Below, piece by piece: positions 53,562-62,316 of a DNA stretch of 64,000 bases; the first letter of the stretch is position 1, and each line of letters starts with the position of its first letter. The notes beneath the pieces are model-generated. The model saw nothing but the letters and a program-made list of their open reading frames with translations, made no database searches and had not been told where the DNA came from. The DNA comes from Lewinellaceae bacterium (GTDB lineage Bacteria > Bacteroidota > Bacteroidia > Chitinophagales > Saprospiraceae), in the NCBI GenBank assembly GCA_016716135.1, contig JADJWX010000001.1, positions 89,098 to 153,097 of the forward strand, given 5' to 3'. Position numbers and translations under genes: made by a program.

Positions 53562-54335
53562 TTACAGGGCAGTTGTGCGATTGGCCAGTTCGACGTAGGC
53601 CTCCCAGCCCAGGCGTTCGGGCCGTTGTTCAAAATAGGGGTCGTTCATCAGGATTTCGGGCGGAAAGAATGGTTTGAGGGTGTTGCGCAGCATTTTGCGC
53701 CGGTTATTGAACGCCGCTTTTACGATCTGGCGAAAGCGCTTTTCGTCGCAGTCCAGCTCCAGTTTGGCTTTCCGGGTCAGGCGGATCACCGCCGATCGTA
53801 CCTTGGGCGGTGGATTGAACGAGCCGGGCTCTACCGTGAACAAATATTGCGGTTCGTAAAACGCCTGCACCAGCACGCTGGTGATCCCGTAGACCTTGCT
53901 GCCTGGCGGTGAAACGATCCGATCGGCCACTTCTTTTTGGAACATCCCCACCATCTCAGGTATCTGGCGGCGCAATTCCAGCATTTTGAAAACAATTTGG
54001 GTACTGATGTTGTAGGGAAAATTCCCGATCAGGCAGAACGGGTTTTCGCCAAAAACCGGCGCCGGGTCGAAGTCCAGAAAATCCTTCCGGATGAGGTGTT
54101 CGCCCAGGTCCGGCAGCTCCCGTTGCAGGTGGGCAACCATGTCGGCGTCGGCCTCCACGGCGTACAGGGTATATTCGGCATGGTGCCGGAGCAATTGCCG
54201 GGTCAGCATGCCCGTTCCGGGCCCTACTTCCAGCACACGGCCGGTTTCGGCGGCCAAATTCAAACTGTCGGCGATGCGAACGGCAATGCTGTCGTTTTTC
54301 AGAAAATGCTGCCCGTAGGATTTTTTCGCGTACAT
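53562..54335 (-). CDS. rsmA: 16S rRNA (adenine-N6,N6)-dimethyltransferase
   Basis: 257 residues from the ATG at 54335 (MYAKKSYGQHFLKN); the in-frame ATG at 54392 adds 19 residues unlike the family. Motifs: RVLEVGPGTGMLTRQLL (SAM), ALYAVEADADMVAHL-like acid site, NPFCLIGNFPYNIST (NxPY catalytic), and the C-terminal KAAFNNRRKMLRNTLK. It dimethylates A1518 and A1519 in the small ribosomal subunit, using SAM. No clear operon partner. Confidence 0.95.
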   Translation of the reverse strand: MYAKKSYGQHFLKNDSIAVRIADSLNLAAETGRVLEVGPGTGMLTRQLLRHHAEYTLYAVEADADMVAHLQRELPDLGEHLIRKDFLDFDPAPVFGENPFCLIGNFPYNISTQIVFKMLELRRQIPEMVGMFQKEVADRIVSPPGSKVYGITSVLVQAFYEPQYLFTVEPGSFNPPPKVRSAVIRLTRKAKLELDCDEKRFRQIVKAAFNNRRKMLRNTLKPFFPPEILMNDPYFEQRPERLGWEAYVELANRTTAL

Positions 54336-54518
54336 TTTTAAAGGTTGCTGGTTAGCGGGTTCTGCTCGGAGGGTTTTCGGCAAAAAAAACACAAGGTAAA
54401 GAACTAATGGCAGACGTTTTTGCGACAGTAAATAGAGAATCGGCGATCTATAGCGCCGGAAATACGGCTTTTCTCACCTGCTTATCTAAAAACAATCCTA
54501 ATGGCGGCAGGGGAAAAG

Positions 54519-54546
54519 TTTGATTGAACGAACTTCCCTACTTTTG
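54519..54546 (+). promoter_or_regulatory. Candidate promoter of the methyltransferase lipoprotein
   Basis: TTTG at 54519-54522, 16 bp spacer, TACTTTTG at 54539-54546, which is a perfect -7 box 21 bp before the ATG. The spacer is slightly short. Confidence 0.45.
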
Positions 54547-54566
54547 AGACGTTTTAACAGTTAGCT

Positions 54567-55310
54567 ATGATGCGTGACCTGACACTTTATTTGGCCTTAT
54601 TGGCTGGCATAGGCTTTGGCGCTTGCAATAATGCCAACAATACCGACACTTCCGACACCCCAATTATGACCCGGGTGACGCCAACACCTGTGCCGGCCAG
54701 CAACGAGCCTCCCATACCGAAATCCGGCGCCGGAAACTTTGAAAACCTGGTAGCCAGTTTTGAAAGTAAAGACCGGGTGATCTGGCAAAAACCCGGCATG
54801 GTAATTTCCCTGCTCGGTGACCTGACCGGAAAAACCGTCGCCGACATCGGCGCCGGTACCGGCTACTTCGCCTTCCGGATGGTGCCAAGGGCCGAACGGG
54901 TGATCGGGGTGGATATTGACCCGCGGTTTATTACGTTTATGGACAGCATCAAAGTGCGCCTCCCCGAACAATACCGCAGCCGCTTCGAAAGCCGCCTGGC
55001 CAAACCCAACGACCCCATGCTGAATCCCGAAGAGGTCGATGCCGTGATCATTGTCAATACCTACGGCTACATCGAAAACCGGGTCCAGTACTTGCAAACC
55101 TTGCGCGAGGGTATGAAACCCGACGCCGAGTTGCTGATCATTGATTTCAAGAAAAACAACCTGCCCGTGGGGCCGGAAGACGACTACAAGGTCGGGCAAA
55201 GCCAGGTCGAAAACGAACTGAAATCCGGGGGTTTTGACCTGCTCAAAATCGATAATGAAAGCCTGGATTACCAGTACCTCATCCTGGCCAAGAAAAACAA
55301 CCTGCGGTAA
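54567..55310 (+). CDS. Exported lipoprotein with class I SAM methyltransferase fold
   Basis: 247 residues. The first 19 residues end GFGAC, a lipobox, followed by a Thr/Pro/Ser-rich linker. The methyltransferase domain starts at about 80: TVADIGAGTGYFAFRMV (motif I), RVIGVDIDPRFITFM, EEVDAVIIVNTYGYIEN and LLIIDFKKNNLPVG. A lipid-anchored methyltransferase would lie outside the cytosolic SAM pool, which is puzzling, although such proteins are common in Bacteroidota. It may instead bind another ligand. The next gene is 79 bp downstream. Confidence 0.78.
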   Translation: MMRDLTLYLALLAGIGFGACNNANNTDTSDTPIMTRVTPTPVPASNEPPIPKSGAGNFENLVASFESKDRVIWQKPGMVISLLGDLTGKTVADIGAGTGYFAFRMVPRAERVIGVDIDPRFITFMDSIKVRLPEQYRSRFESRLAKPNDPMLNPEEVDAVIIVNTYGYIENRVQYLQTLREGMKPDAELLIIDFKKNNLPVGPEDDYKVGQSQVENELKSGGFDLLKIDNESLDYQYLILAKKNNLR

Positions 55311-55389
55311 GAATAAATCCTTCCGGAGTTCCCCAGGCCATGCTGAGTTAGAACACCCCATTTAACATAGTGCCGATAACGACAAAACT

Positions 55390-56550
55390 ATGCGCGGTTC
55401 GCTTAAATTATTCACCTGGTTTGGTATTCCGGTCCACCTGCACTGGAGCTTTGGTCTTATTTTTTTATACGCGCTCTGGATTGGATACGCCAATAATCTG
55501 GACATGGCAGGCACCATCTGGCTGATGGGATTTTTTATGGCGCTTTTTGGCTGTGTACTCCTGCACGAATACGGGCATGCCCTGACGGCACGGCGCTACG
55601 GCGTTCAAACCCAGGACATCATCCTGACACCCATCGGCGGTATTGCCCGGCTGGAACGTATGCCGGAAAAGCCGGTGCAGGAATTTCTGGTTGCAATTGC
55701 CGGGCCAATGGTGAACGTGGTTTTGGCCATTGCGCTGTTTTTCCTCGGGAAGCTCCTTTTCCAGGGCGACCGCTGGACGCTCTTCAGCTGGATACTGGAG
55801 CAAAACCTCACCTTCGGCGACAGCAGCGGGGAGGAAGCAACCGATATTTTGGATGAATCCGGCATCCCGTCTTCCGGGCTGTTGTTTTACCTCCCGGTAT
55901 TGGTTGTGACCAATATTGCCCTGGTGGTATTCAACCTGATCCCGGCATTCCCGATGGATGGCGGGCGAATTTTCCGGGCGCTCCTGGCCATGCGTCTTGG
56001 TCGCGTACGGGCTACGCAAATCGCTTCCTGGCTCGGGCAGGGGATCGCCCTGCTTTTTATTGTTTTCGGGCTTTGGCAGGGCGCCATCACGCTGGCGCTT
56101 ATCGGGCTCTTTGTTTTCAGCACCGCGCGATCGGAAAACTCCATGGTCCGGCTTGATGCCCTGCTGCGGGGCTACAAAGCCCGTGACCTGCTGCGCCCGA
56201 ACTTTACCCGCCTGGCCGCCAACGACTGGATGCAAACGCCCATTACCTTGGTCCAACAGGGGTTGGAGCGGCACTTTCTGGTATTCGATCTCGACGATCG
56301 CCTGGTGGGCTATCTACCGGAAGCACAAATAATTGCGGCAATGAAAAAGCGCGATCTCTCCGCCGAGATCAGCCAGTATATGCGGCCGGACGTCAAGGTT
56401 GTCCACCAGGAGCAAAGCCTGGAATACGTGTACCACTTGCTTCAACAACAAGGCCAGAGCGTACTGGCCGTTGCCGATCAGGGTGAATTGGTTGGCGTGA
56501 TCGACCAGTTGGGGCTGCAAAACTTCTTGCGCATGCGCGCCTCGAATTAA
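55390..56550 (+). CDS. Site-2 protease family (M50) with CBS domains
   Basis: 386 residues, about six helices. Zinc site: H59-E60-x2-H63 in LLHEYGHALTARRYG and D190 in NLIPAFPMDGGRIFRALL. Two CBS-like modules at about 250-385 (MQTPITLVQQGLERHFLVFD, VVHQEQSLEYVYHLLQQQ). The N-terminal KLFTWFGIPVHLHWSF matches this M50 subgroup. It cuts transmembrane substrates inside the bilayer; the CBS pair may sense nucleotides. It converges on the aspartyl protease gene with a 3 bp gap. Confidence 0.9.
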   Translation: MRGSLKLFTWFGIPVHLHWSFGLIFLYALWIGYANNLDMAGTIWLMGFFMALFGCVLLHEYGHALTARRYGVQTQDIILTPIGGIARLERMPEKPVQEFLVAIAGPMVNVVLAIALFFLGKLLFQGDRWTLFSWILEQNLTFGDSSGEEATDILDESGIPSSGLLFYLPVLVVTNIALVVFNLIPAFPMDGGRIFRALLAMRLGRVRATQIASWLGQGIALLFIVFGLWQGAITLALIGLFVFSTARSENSMVRLDALLRGYKARDLLRPNFTRLAANDWMQTPITLVQQGLERHFLVFDLDDRLVGYLPEAQIIAAMKKRDLSAEISQYMRPDVKVVHQEQSLEYVYHLLQQQGQSVLAVADQGELVGVIDQLGLQNFLRMRASN

Positions 56551-56553
56551 CGA

Positions 56554-57783
56554 TCAAATCAGGTCGCGCAAAACAATAGTTTTCCGAATCTTTTCGCCGT
56601 CGCGCCGGATGGCTATCCGAATTTTTTTGCCCGGTTTCTTCTGTAAAATCCGCTGAATACTGGACAAACTGAAGAACCCGGCAGGCAGGTTCCGGATGCC
56701 GACAATCTGATCATCGCGGCGAATACCGGCCTCTGCGGCGGGGGAGCCGGGCAGTACATTTTGCACGATATACTGGTTAAACCTGGAGCCACTGGCGATA
56801 ATACTGAGACCGCTCCGGTCGTACACAAAACTTTCGTTATACCGGTGGCTCGGTTTGAGCCAGATCAGCGCGTTCTGGTAATCCAGAATCACCTGGAAAT
56901 GGCTGAGCAGGGAATTGCCCAGCAAGCCGTTGCGGCTATTGAGGTACTCGTAGTTCCGGGTGCTATCGAGCGTTTGAAAATAGGTGATCACGCCTTTTTC
57001 GGAAAAATTGCCCAGGCTGACATGATAAATACGGCCGGTATACCCTTCGATGTAGCCCCCAAGGCCCATGCCGATATTGCTGGAAATGGCTTTGGGCGGC
57101 GGATGCACCAAAGGATGGGTGTCGCTGAACAACAACATCGGCAGCCCCGCGCCTGTATCAAGCAGTAATTTAACCGGCGCAACAGAATCGGGCAGTACCT
57201 GGAGCGTGGTATTCAGGTAAATTTTATTGCGGTACAATTCGATCGGTAACGACTCAAAGCCGCTTTCCCGCTGCTGGTAGGAGTCGCGGTCGTACAAGGT
57301 AAGCGTCTGGCGGTCGTAGTTAATTTTAATAACAAAGCGGGAAAAAGAAATTGCCGATAAAATACCGTGCACATTAACGCCGGCATATTCTTCGAACCGA
57401 AAATAGTCGTCTTGCAACACCAGGATATCTTCCGCCGGGGCGTACAACTTGTCCGGTATATCAAAGCGGATATTTCGGGCCAGGTAGGCTACCAGTTCGG
57501 TTTGCAAATCGGAACCGGTCACCCGGAACTCGCGTTCGTATTGAACCCGCAGGAGATCGCTGATCTCCCGTTTGGTTAAAATGGTATGTTCGGCGCCGGT
57601 ATCGAAAATAAATTTCAGCGGGATAAATCCATTGAATTTGATGGTCAGAATGATAAAATCATTGACATATTCGAAGGGGATTTCCACGCGCTTGCGGCCG
57701 TCGACAGCTTTAAAGCCCGACTGGGCGGGCGCCGCTGAAATCAGGACAAATAAGCACCAAACTATACAAAGACTTCTGACCAT
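56554..57783 (-). CDS. Secreted retropepsin-like aspartyl protease with C-terminal PDZ domain
   Basis: 409 residues from the ATG at 57783 (MVRSLCIVWCLFVLISAAPA, a signal peptide). Two aspartyl motifs, D61 in FIFDTGAEHTIL and D209 in LLLDTGAGLPMLLF, give the two lobes in one chain. A PDZ domain spans about 325-405 (VQNVLPGSPAAEAGIRRDDQ). Upstream in-frame ATGs as far as 57981 run through intergenic sequence and are rejected. It is probably periplasmic. The combination of site-2 protease, PDZ and aspartyl protease next to each other suggests envelope proteolysis, but the link is positional. Confidence 0.85.
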   Translation of the reverse strand: MVRSLCIVWCLFVLISAAPAQSGFKAVDGRKRVEIPFEYVNDFIILTIKFNGFIPLKFIFDTGAEHTILTKREISDLLRVQYEREFRVTGSDLQTELVAYLARNIRFDIPDKLYAPAEDILVLQDDYFRFEEYAGVNVHGILSAISFSRFVIKINYDRQTLTLYDRDSYQQRESGFESLPIELYRNKIYLNTTLQVLPDSVAPVKLLLDTGAGLPMLLFSDTHPLVHPPPKAISSNIGMGLGGYIEGYTGRIYHVSLGNFSEKGVITYFQTLDSTRNYEYLNSRNGLLGNSLLSHFQVILDYQNALIWLKPSHRYNESFVYDRSGLSIIASGSRFNQYIVQNVLPGSPAAEAGIRRDDQIVGIRNLPAGFFSLSSIQRILQKKPGKKIRIAIRRDGEKIRKTIVLRDLI

Positions 57784-57854
57784 GCACAGGCGGGTTGCGC
57801 TGAAAATGCAGCGCGTTGGTTTTTGTAAAATAGTCAATTTTTTTGATGGGCCAA

Positions 57855-57884
57855 GTGAGGGGGTGACTGGAGTCACCCCCTCAC
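57855..57884. repeat. 30-bp perfect palindrome with GTGACTGGAGTCAC core
   Basis: Stem of 14 bp (GTGAGGGGGTGACT and inverse) with a 2-nt loop, 71 bp upstream of the aspartyl protease start. It could be a terminator of an upstream transcript, or an operator; no partner copy was seen in the window. Confidence 0.55.
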
Positions 57885-58026
57885 TATCAACCCATTTTTT
57901 AGTTGTCGGATAAGGTATCTGATTGATATTCAGTTTATCCTGAACGCAGGTAAAGTACCCGGTCATTGGGCAATTTCGCAATATTTATACATTTGACCAC
58001 CGCAAAAATCGATCAGTGCGCAGCTT

Positions 58027-59490
58027 TTACAATTGTATTCCCCACACAATTGGCAAAAAAGCATACAAAAATGCCAGCAGCACTAAAATAGCGATAACGT
58101 CAAGTATAAAACCCGCGCGGGCCATATCGCGCGTGCTCAGATGGCCGGAGCTGAACACGATGGCATTGGGTGCTGTAGCCACCGGAAGGCCGAAACCAAA
58201 CGAGGCCGCCAGGGCTGCGCTGAGCAACATGCCGAAAGGATCGGCGCCCACCGCCCCGGCCAGTACAGCCAACACGGGCATCATCATGGAAGCGGTGGCG
58301 ATGTTGGACGCAATTTCACTCAACAAGGTCACCACAGCAAGCACCGACAACAATACGACCACCGGAGGTAGGCTGTCCAGAGCCTCCATTTGACTGCCCA
58401 TCCATTGAGCCAGGCCGCTGACGCCAAAACCTTTGGCCAACGCAAGGCCGCCGCCGAAAAAGAGCAGCACTCCCCATTGGATGCGCAGAGCATTGTCCCA
58501 ATTGAGCAACGGCTCGCCCCGGAAGGCATTGCCGGCCGGGACCAGGAACAACAACAACGCGCCGCAGGTGATCACCATCGTATCATGGCTGGTTGCGTTG
58601 CCGGCAGGCAGCCAATCGTACCAAAACAACGAACCGCTCAGCCAGGCAAGAACAACCGCCCCGAACAACCACATGAGCCGGCGTTCAGGCACCGAAACGG
58701 GCCCCAGGGCATCCAGTTCAGCGCGCAGCATTTCCCGGTATTGCCCGCCGTGGGTATTTTTTTCCGGCGGGTAAAGCCAGATCAGCAAAAACCAACAGGC
58801 CAGCAAAAGAATAACGGCAAACGGAAAGGCAAAAACAAACCACTTCCAAAAACTAATCGATTCCTGATACTCCTGCTGCAGATACCCCAGAAAAATGGCG
58901 TTCGTCGGAGTGCCAACCACAGTGGCTACACCGCCGATGGAACAAGCATACGCCACGCCGAGCATCAGGGCTTTGCGGAAATTTTGGCTGGGCGATTCCT
59001 GCTTCATCCAATTGCCGCTGCTGACTGCGATGGCCACCGGCGTCATCATAACCGCAGTGGCGGTATTGGAAATCCACATGGAAATAAAACCAGTGGCTAC
59101 CATAAAACCCAACACGATCCGGGAAGGATTGCTGCCAAGCCAAAGCACCAGCCGCAAGGCGATCCGTACATGCAAATTCCAGTGCTCGATCGCACGCCCG
59201 AACAACAGGCCTGCCAAAAACAAAAAAATGATCTGGTTGCCGAACTCGACGGATACCTCCGGTAAAGGCATCACGCCACACAAGGGAAACAGCACCAGTG
59301 GGAGCAACGCCGTCACTGCCGTATGTACCACTTCCGTGATCCACCACACGGCCATCCAAAGCGTAATGCCTGCCGTGAACTGCGCCGCCTCCGGGAGCCC
59401 GGCAGGCGTCGGGGCCAGCACCACCAGCAGAAACAGCAGGGGACCGGACACCTGGGATAGCCAATTGTTTTTAAAAACGGTTGTGCGCAT
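58027..59490 (-). CDS. SLC13/DASS family anion:sodium symporter
   Basis: 487 residues from the ATG at 59490; an upstream start at 59514 adds eight. About 11 helices. The two signatures of the family are visible: SMWISNTATAVMMTPVAI and later LLSEIASNIATASMMMPVLA, each holding the substrate and sodium site (SNT and SNI). Also NAIFLGYLQQ and PNAIVFSSGHLS. Members import dicarboxylates or sulfate with Na+. The exact substrate cannot be told from sequence alone. The disrupted bacilliredoxin gene lies 103 bp upstream on the same strand. Confidence 0.88.
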   Translation of the reverse strand: MRTTVFKNNWLSQVSGPLLFLLVVLAPTPAGLPEAAQFTAGITLWMAVWWITEVVHTAVTALLPLVLFPLCGVMPLPEVSVEFGNQIIFLFLAGLLFGRAIEHWNLHVRIALRLVLWLGSNPSRIVLGFMVATGFISMWISNTATAVMMTPVAIAVSSGNWMKQESPSQNFRKALMLGVAYACSIGGVATVVGTPTNAIFLGYLQQEYQESISFWKWFVFAFPFAVILLLACWFLLIWLYPPEKNTHGGQYREMLRAELDALGPVSVPERRLMWLFGAVVLAWLSGSLFWYDWLPAGNATSHDTMVITCGALLLFLVPAGNAFRGEPLLNWDNALRIQWGVLLFFGGGLALAKGFGVSGLAQWMGSQMEALDSLPPVVVLLSVLAVVTLLSEIASNIATASMMMPVLAVLAGAVGADPFGMLLSAALAASFGFGLPVATAPNAIVFSSGHLSTRDMARAGFILDVIAILVLLAFLYAFLPIVWGIQL

Positions 59491-59593
59491 TTTATAAAAA
59501 AAGAGCCGCCCCAATGTAGGGACAGCGCTTGTTTTATCCTTAAAAAAGTTTTTGCCGCATCAAAAATTCAAACGGCAAACCACACCGAACCAA

Positions 59594-60008
59594 CTATTGA
59601 CAGTAGGTATTGTATGCCGATTGAAGATTGGCGGCAATCATATCGGCAGAGCGGCCTTCAATATGGCGACGCTCCAAAAATGCACCAGCTGCCGTCTTTA
59701 AACAAGGCAATACTGGGCGACGAGGGTGGATACGGCGCCAGATATTGGCGGGCCCGGTCGGTCGCTTCACGGTCTACACCGGCAAATACCGTAACCAGGC
59801 GGTCCGGGCGTTTTTCGGATTGCAGCGACATTTTGGCGCCGGGGCGCGCATTGGCGGCGGCACAGCCGCAAACACTGTTTACAACCAGCAGGGTGGTCCC
59901 CGCCTGATTTTCCAGCACGGCATCTACGGCAGCTGGCGTATTGAGCGCATCAAAACCAAATTCGGTCAAATCCTGCGCCATGGGTGTTACTAATGCTATC
60001 GGATACAT
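59594..60008 (-). pseudogene. Bacilliredoxin BrxA/BrxB-like protein with two one-base deletions
   Basis: The frame from 60008 gives MYPIALVTPMAQDLTEFGFD, the redox site VNSVCGCAAANARPG and PPSSPSIALFKDGS, which are diagnostic of the family. It then goes out of frame (WCIFGASPY, stop). Adding one C near 59687 (minus strand) and one T to the T5 run (A5 at 59676-59680, plus strand) gives LVHFLERRHIEGRSADMIAA and a stop at 59594, total 138 residues, the family length. Bacilliredoxins remove bacillithiol from proteins. Function is intact only if the indels are errors. Confidence 0.8.
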
Positions 60009-60205
60009 TTTATTAAACGATTGAGTGATTGAGTGATTGGCCTGCAAAGTTATAAAAACAGTAAAAACCTGCGGAGGTTCACCGGCCCGAACCTGCTTAC
60101 TGCCGAAAAACTGCCGGTAGTGCGCGCTGCGGGTTCTTCAGCCCGGAATTTCCCGATGCGCCGGATTCAGGAAAAAAACGGAATGCATCCGGAGGTTTCC
60201 ATATG

Positions 60206-60235
60206 TTTGAAATTGGCTGCAAGCCAGTACTTTTA
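60206..60235 (+). promoter_or_regulatory. Promoter of the zinc phospholipase C/nuclease-like gene
   Basis: TTTG at 60206-60209, 18 bp spacer, TACTTTTA at 60228-60235, 54 bp before the ATG at 60289. The rest of the 280 bp between 60009 and 60288 holds no recognisable gene. Confidence 0.5.
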
Positions 60236-60288
60236 CCGTACACCCGGAAAAACAGTTCGAAAATCGACATTCAACGGAGTACCTGATT

Positions 60289-61554
60289 ATGAAAAAAATC
60301 CCCCTCCTGCTGGCCGGCGCACTGGCATTACTTTTTTTGGGAAGTTTCGGGCCGGAACGGCAACCGGCCACAACCCGCAACCAGGCCACGAACAGGTTGG
60401 CTTGTACTGCTTCCGCGGCGCCCGACTGGGGCTTTTTTGCGCACCGCCGTATCAACCGGCTGGCAGCCCTGACCCTGCCGCCCGAAATGATGGTTTTTTT
60501 CAAACCAAATATCGACTGGGTTGCCGACCACGCCACCGACCCGGATATGCGGCGCTACGCCACGCCCTGGGAAGGCCCGCGCCACTACATCGACCTCGAT
60601 GAATACGGTACCCCACCCTTCGACCAGTTGCCCCGCCGTTTTTTACCGGCCTTGCAGCAGCACACCGAAATTTTTGCCGTCTTGGAAAATGGCGACACAT
60701 TGATGGTTTACGGTGGCGGCAACCCGCATACGGAGCAACCCGATTTGCCCTGGGAGCAATTTTTTTCACAACATATTTTGCCCAAATTCAGTAGCGGCGA
60801 CGCCAGTTTGAATGTCGATTCGCTCCAGGCTTTTTTGAAAACAGGCGACCGGGAAATACCCGGCGCACTGTCCGCTTTTTTTCAGGAAAACCTTGCAAAA
60901 CACGGCATTTTGCCCTGGCACTTGCAACGCATACAGGGTTGGCTGACCAATGCTTTCCGCCAGCGCGACAGCAAGCGCATCCTTCGCTATTGCGCCGACA
61001 TCGGGCACTACGTCGGCGATGCGCACGTACCGCTGCATACCACCAGCAATTACAACGGCCAAAAAACAGGGCAGGTAGGTATCCACGGCTTTTGGGAAAG
61101 CCGTATTCCGGAGTTGTTTGCCGACGAGGAGTATGACTACTTCGTCGGGAAGCCGAACTACCTCCCGCAAACAGCCGATTATTTCTGGGATGTCGTGCTG
61201 ACCAGCCATTCGATGGTCGACAGTGTGCTGGGGATCGAACGGGCGCTGCGCCTGAGTTTTCCGGAAGACCGGCAAATGTGTCCGGACATGCGCAATGGGC
61301 GCGTGATCATTGCGCCTTGTCGCGATTTTGCTGCGGCGTACCAGGAAGCCATGCAGGGCATGGTTGAGCGCCGTTTGCGGGCTGCCATCCAAGCTGTGGC
61401 CAGCGTGTGGTACACCGCATGGGTGGACGCCGGGCAGCCCGACCTGTCGAAACTCGACCTGCCGCCCACCACCGAGGAAGAGCTGCGCGAAGAGGAGGCG
61501 ATCCGGCAAAAATTCAATGCCGGGAAAATCCTGGGCAGGCCCGAGGGAGATTGA
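60289..61554 (+). CDS. Secreted zinc-dependent phospholipase C / S1-P1 nuclease-like protein
   Basis: 421 residues. Signal peptide of about 20 residues (ALALLFLGSF). The mature start has DWGFFAHRRINRLAAL (W47, H52), and CADIGHYVGDAHVPLHTTSN with NYNGQKTGQVGIHGFWESRI carries the histidines and asparagine of the trinuclear zinc site. This is the zinc-dependent phospholipase C/P1 nuclease fold. The acidic tail (TEEELREEEA) is unusual. The substrate, phospholipid or nucleic acid, is not decided by sequence. It is likely secreted or periplasmic. Confidence 0.82.
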   Translation: MKKIPLLLAGALALLFLGSFGPERQPATTRNQATNRLACTASAAPDWGFFAHRRINRLAALTLPPEMMVFFKPNIDWVADHATDPDMRRYATPWEGPRHYIDLDEYGTPPFDQLPRRFLPALQQHTEIFAVLENGDTLMVYGGGNPHTEQPDLPWEQFFSQHILPKFSSGDASLNVDSLQAFLKTGDREIPGALSAFFQENLAKHGILPWHLQRIQGWLTNAFRQRDSKRILRYCADIGHYVGDAHVPLHTTSNYNGQKTGQVGIHGFWESRIPELFADEEYDYFVGKPNYLPQTADYFWDVVLTSHSMVDSVLGIERALRLSFPEDRQMCPDMRNGRVIIAPCRDFAAAYQEAMQGMVERRLRAAIQAVASVWYTAWVDAGQPDLSKLDLPPTTEEELREEEAIRQKFNAGKILGRPEGD

Positions 61555-61569
61555 TGAGGCTTAAGTTTT

Positions 61570-61679
61570 GATTTACGATTTTGGATTTACGAATTACGAT
61601 TGATGGCATCTCCAAAGCGCAAATTATCCTGCTCTTACAAAGCCTGACAAGCGTAAATCGTCATTCGTAAATTGTAAAT
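61570..61679. repeat. ATTTACGATT-type inverted repeat
   Basis: GATTTACGATTTTGGATTTA at 61570 and CGTAAATCGTCATTCGTAAA near 61652 are imperfect inverted arms between the converging phospholipase-like and Dps genes. Confidence 0.55.
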
Positions 61680-61689
61680 GACGACGGCC

Positions 61690-62166
61690 TTATTTCCCTA
61701 AAAAGGCAGAATACATCCACACTTGTTTTTCCTGTTCGCGAATGTAGTCGCTCATGAGGGCATTGGTGCCTTCATCGCCGGCGTCGGCGGAGAGGTCGAG
61801 CAGTTCGCGTTGCAGGGCAATGATGGTTTTAAAGGCATGCAGGATATTTTCAACGGCCTTCAAGCCGTTCGTCACTTCGGTACTTTCTTTGATGCTGGAG
61901 TGTTGGTTGTAATTTGAATACCGGTGATCGGGCGCGTGGCCAAGGGTCAGGATACGTTCGGCAACCTCATCGATCTTGATGAGCAGGTCGTTGTATAATT
62001 CTTCAAATTTGAGGTGCAGTTCAAAAAACTTTTCCCCTTTGATATTCCAGTGGTAGCCGCGGGTATTCTGATAAAAAACCGAGTAATTGGCCAACAGGAG
62101 ATTTAGTTTTTGCGCCAGCTGTTCCGACTTTGCAATGTCCAGTCCAATGGCATTTAAATTTTCCAT
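61690..62166 (-). CDS. dps: Dps family ferritin-like protein
   Basis: 158 residues from the ATG at 62166 (MENLNAIGLDIAKSEQ); an ATG at 62175 adds three. Ferroxidase-type ligands are in NTRGYHWNIKGEKFFELH and LYNDLLIKIDEVAERI. Length and the C-terminal IREQEKQVWMYSAFLGK fit Dps. It stores iron oxidised by H2O2 and protects DNA as a dodecamer in the cytosol. No OxyR-like site was identified upstream. It converges on the gene at 60289 across a repeat. Confidence 0.92.
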   Translation of the reverse strand: MENLNAIGLDIAKSEQLAQKLNLLLANYSVFYQNTRGYHWNIKGEKFFELHLKFEELYNDLLIKIDEVAERILTLGHAPDHRYSNYNQHSSIKESTEVTNGLKAVENILHAFKTIIALQRELLDLSADAGDEGTNALMSDYIREQEKQVWMYSAFLGK

Positions 62167-62316
62167 AAAAATCATTTAGGTAGTGTGATTACAGGGTTGT
62201 AAAGTTCGGGGTAAACCCGGAGCGTTCCGGTAACGTACGTCACAGAACAACATACTTTTTGTCATAAACAAGGCATTGCCAAACATGTTCGGCCCGGGTC
62301 AGGCCTGTTGTACCGA

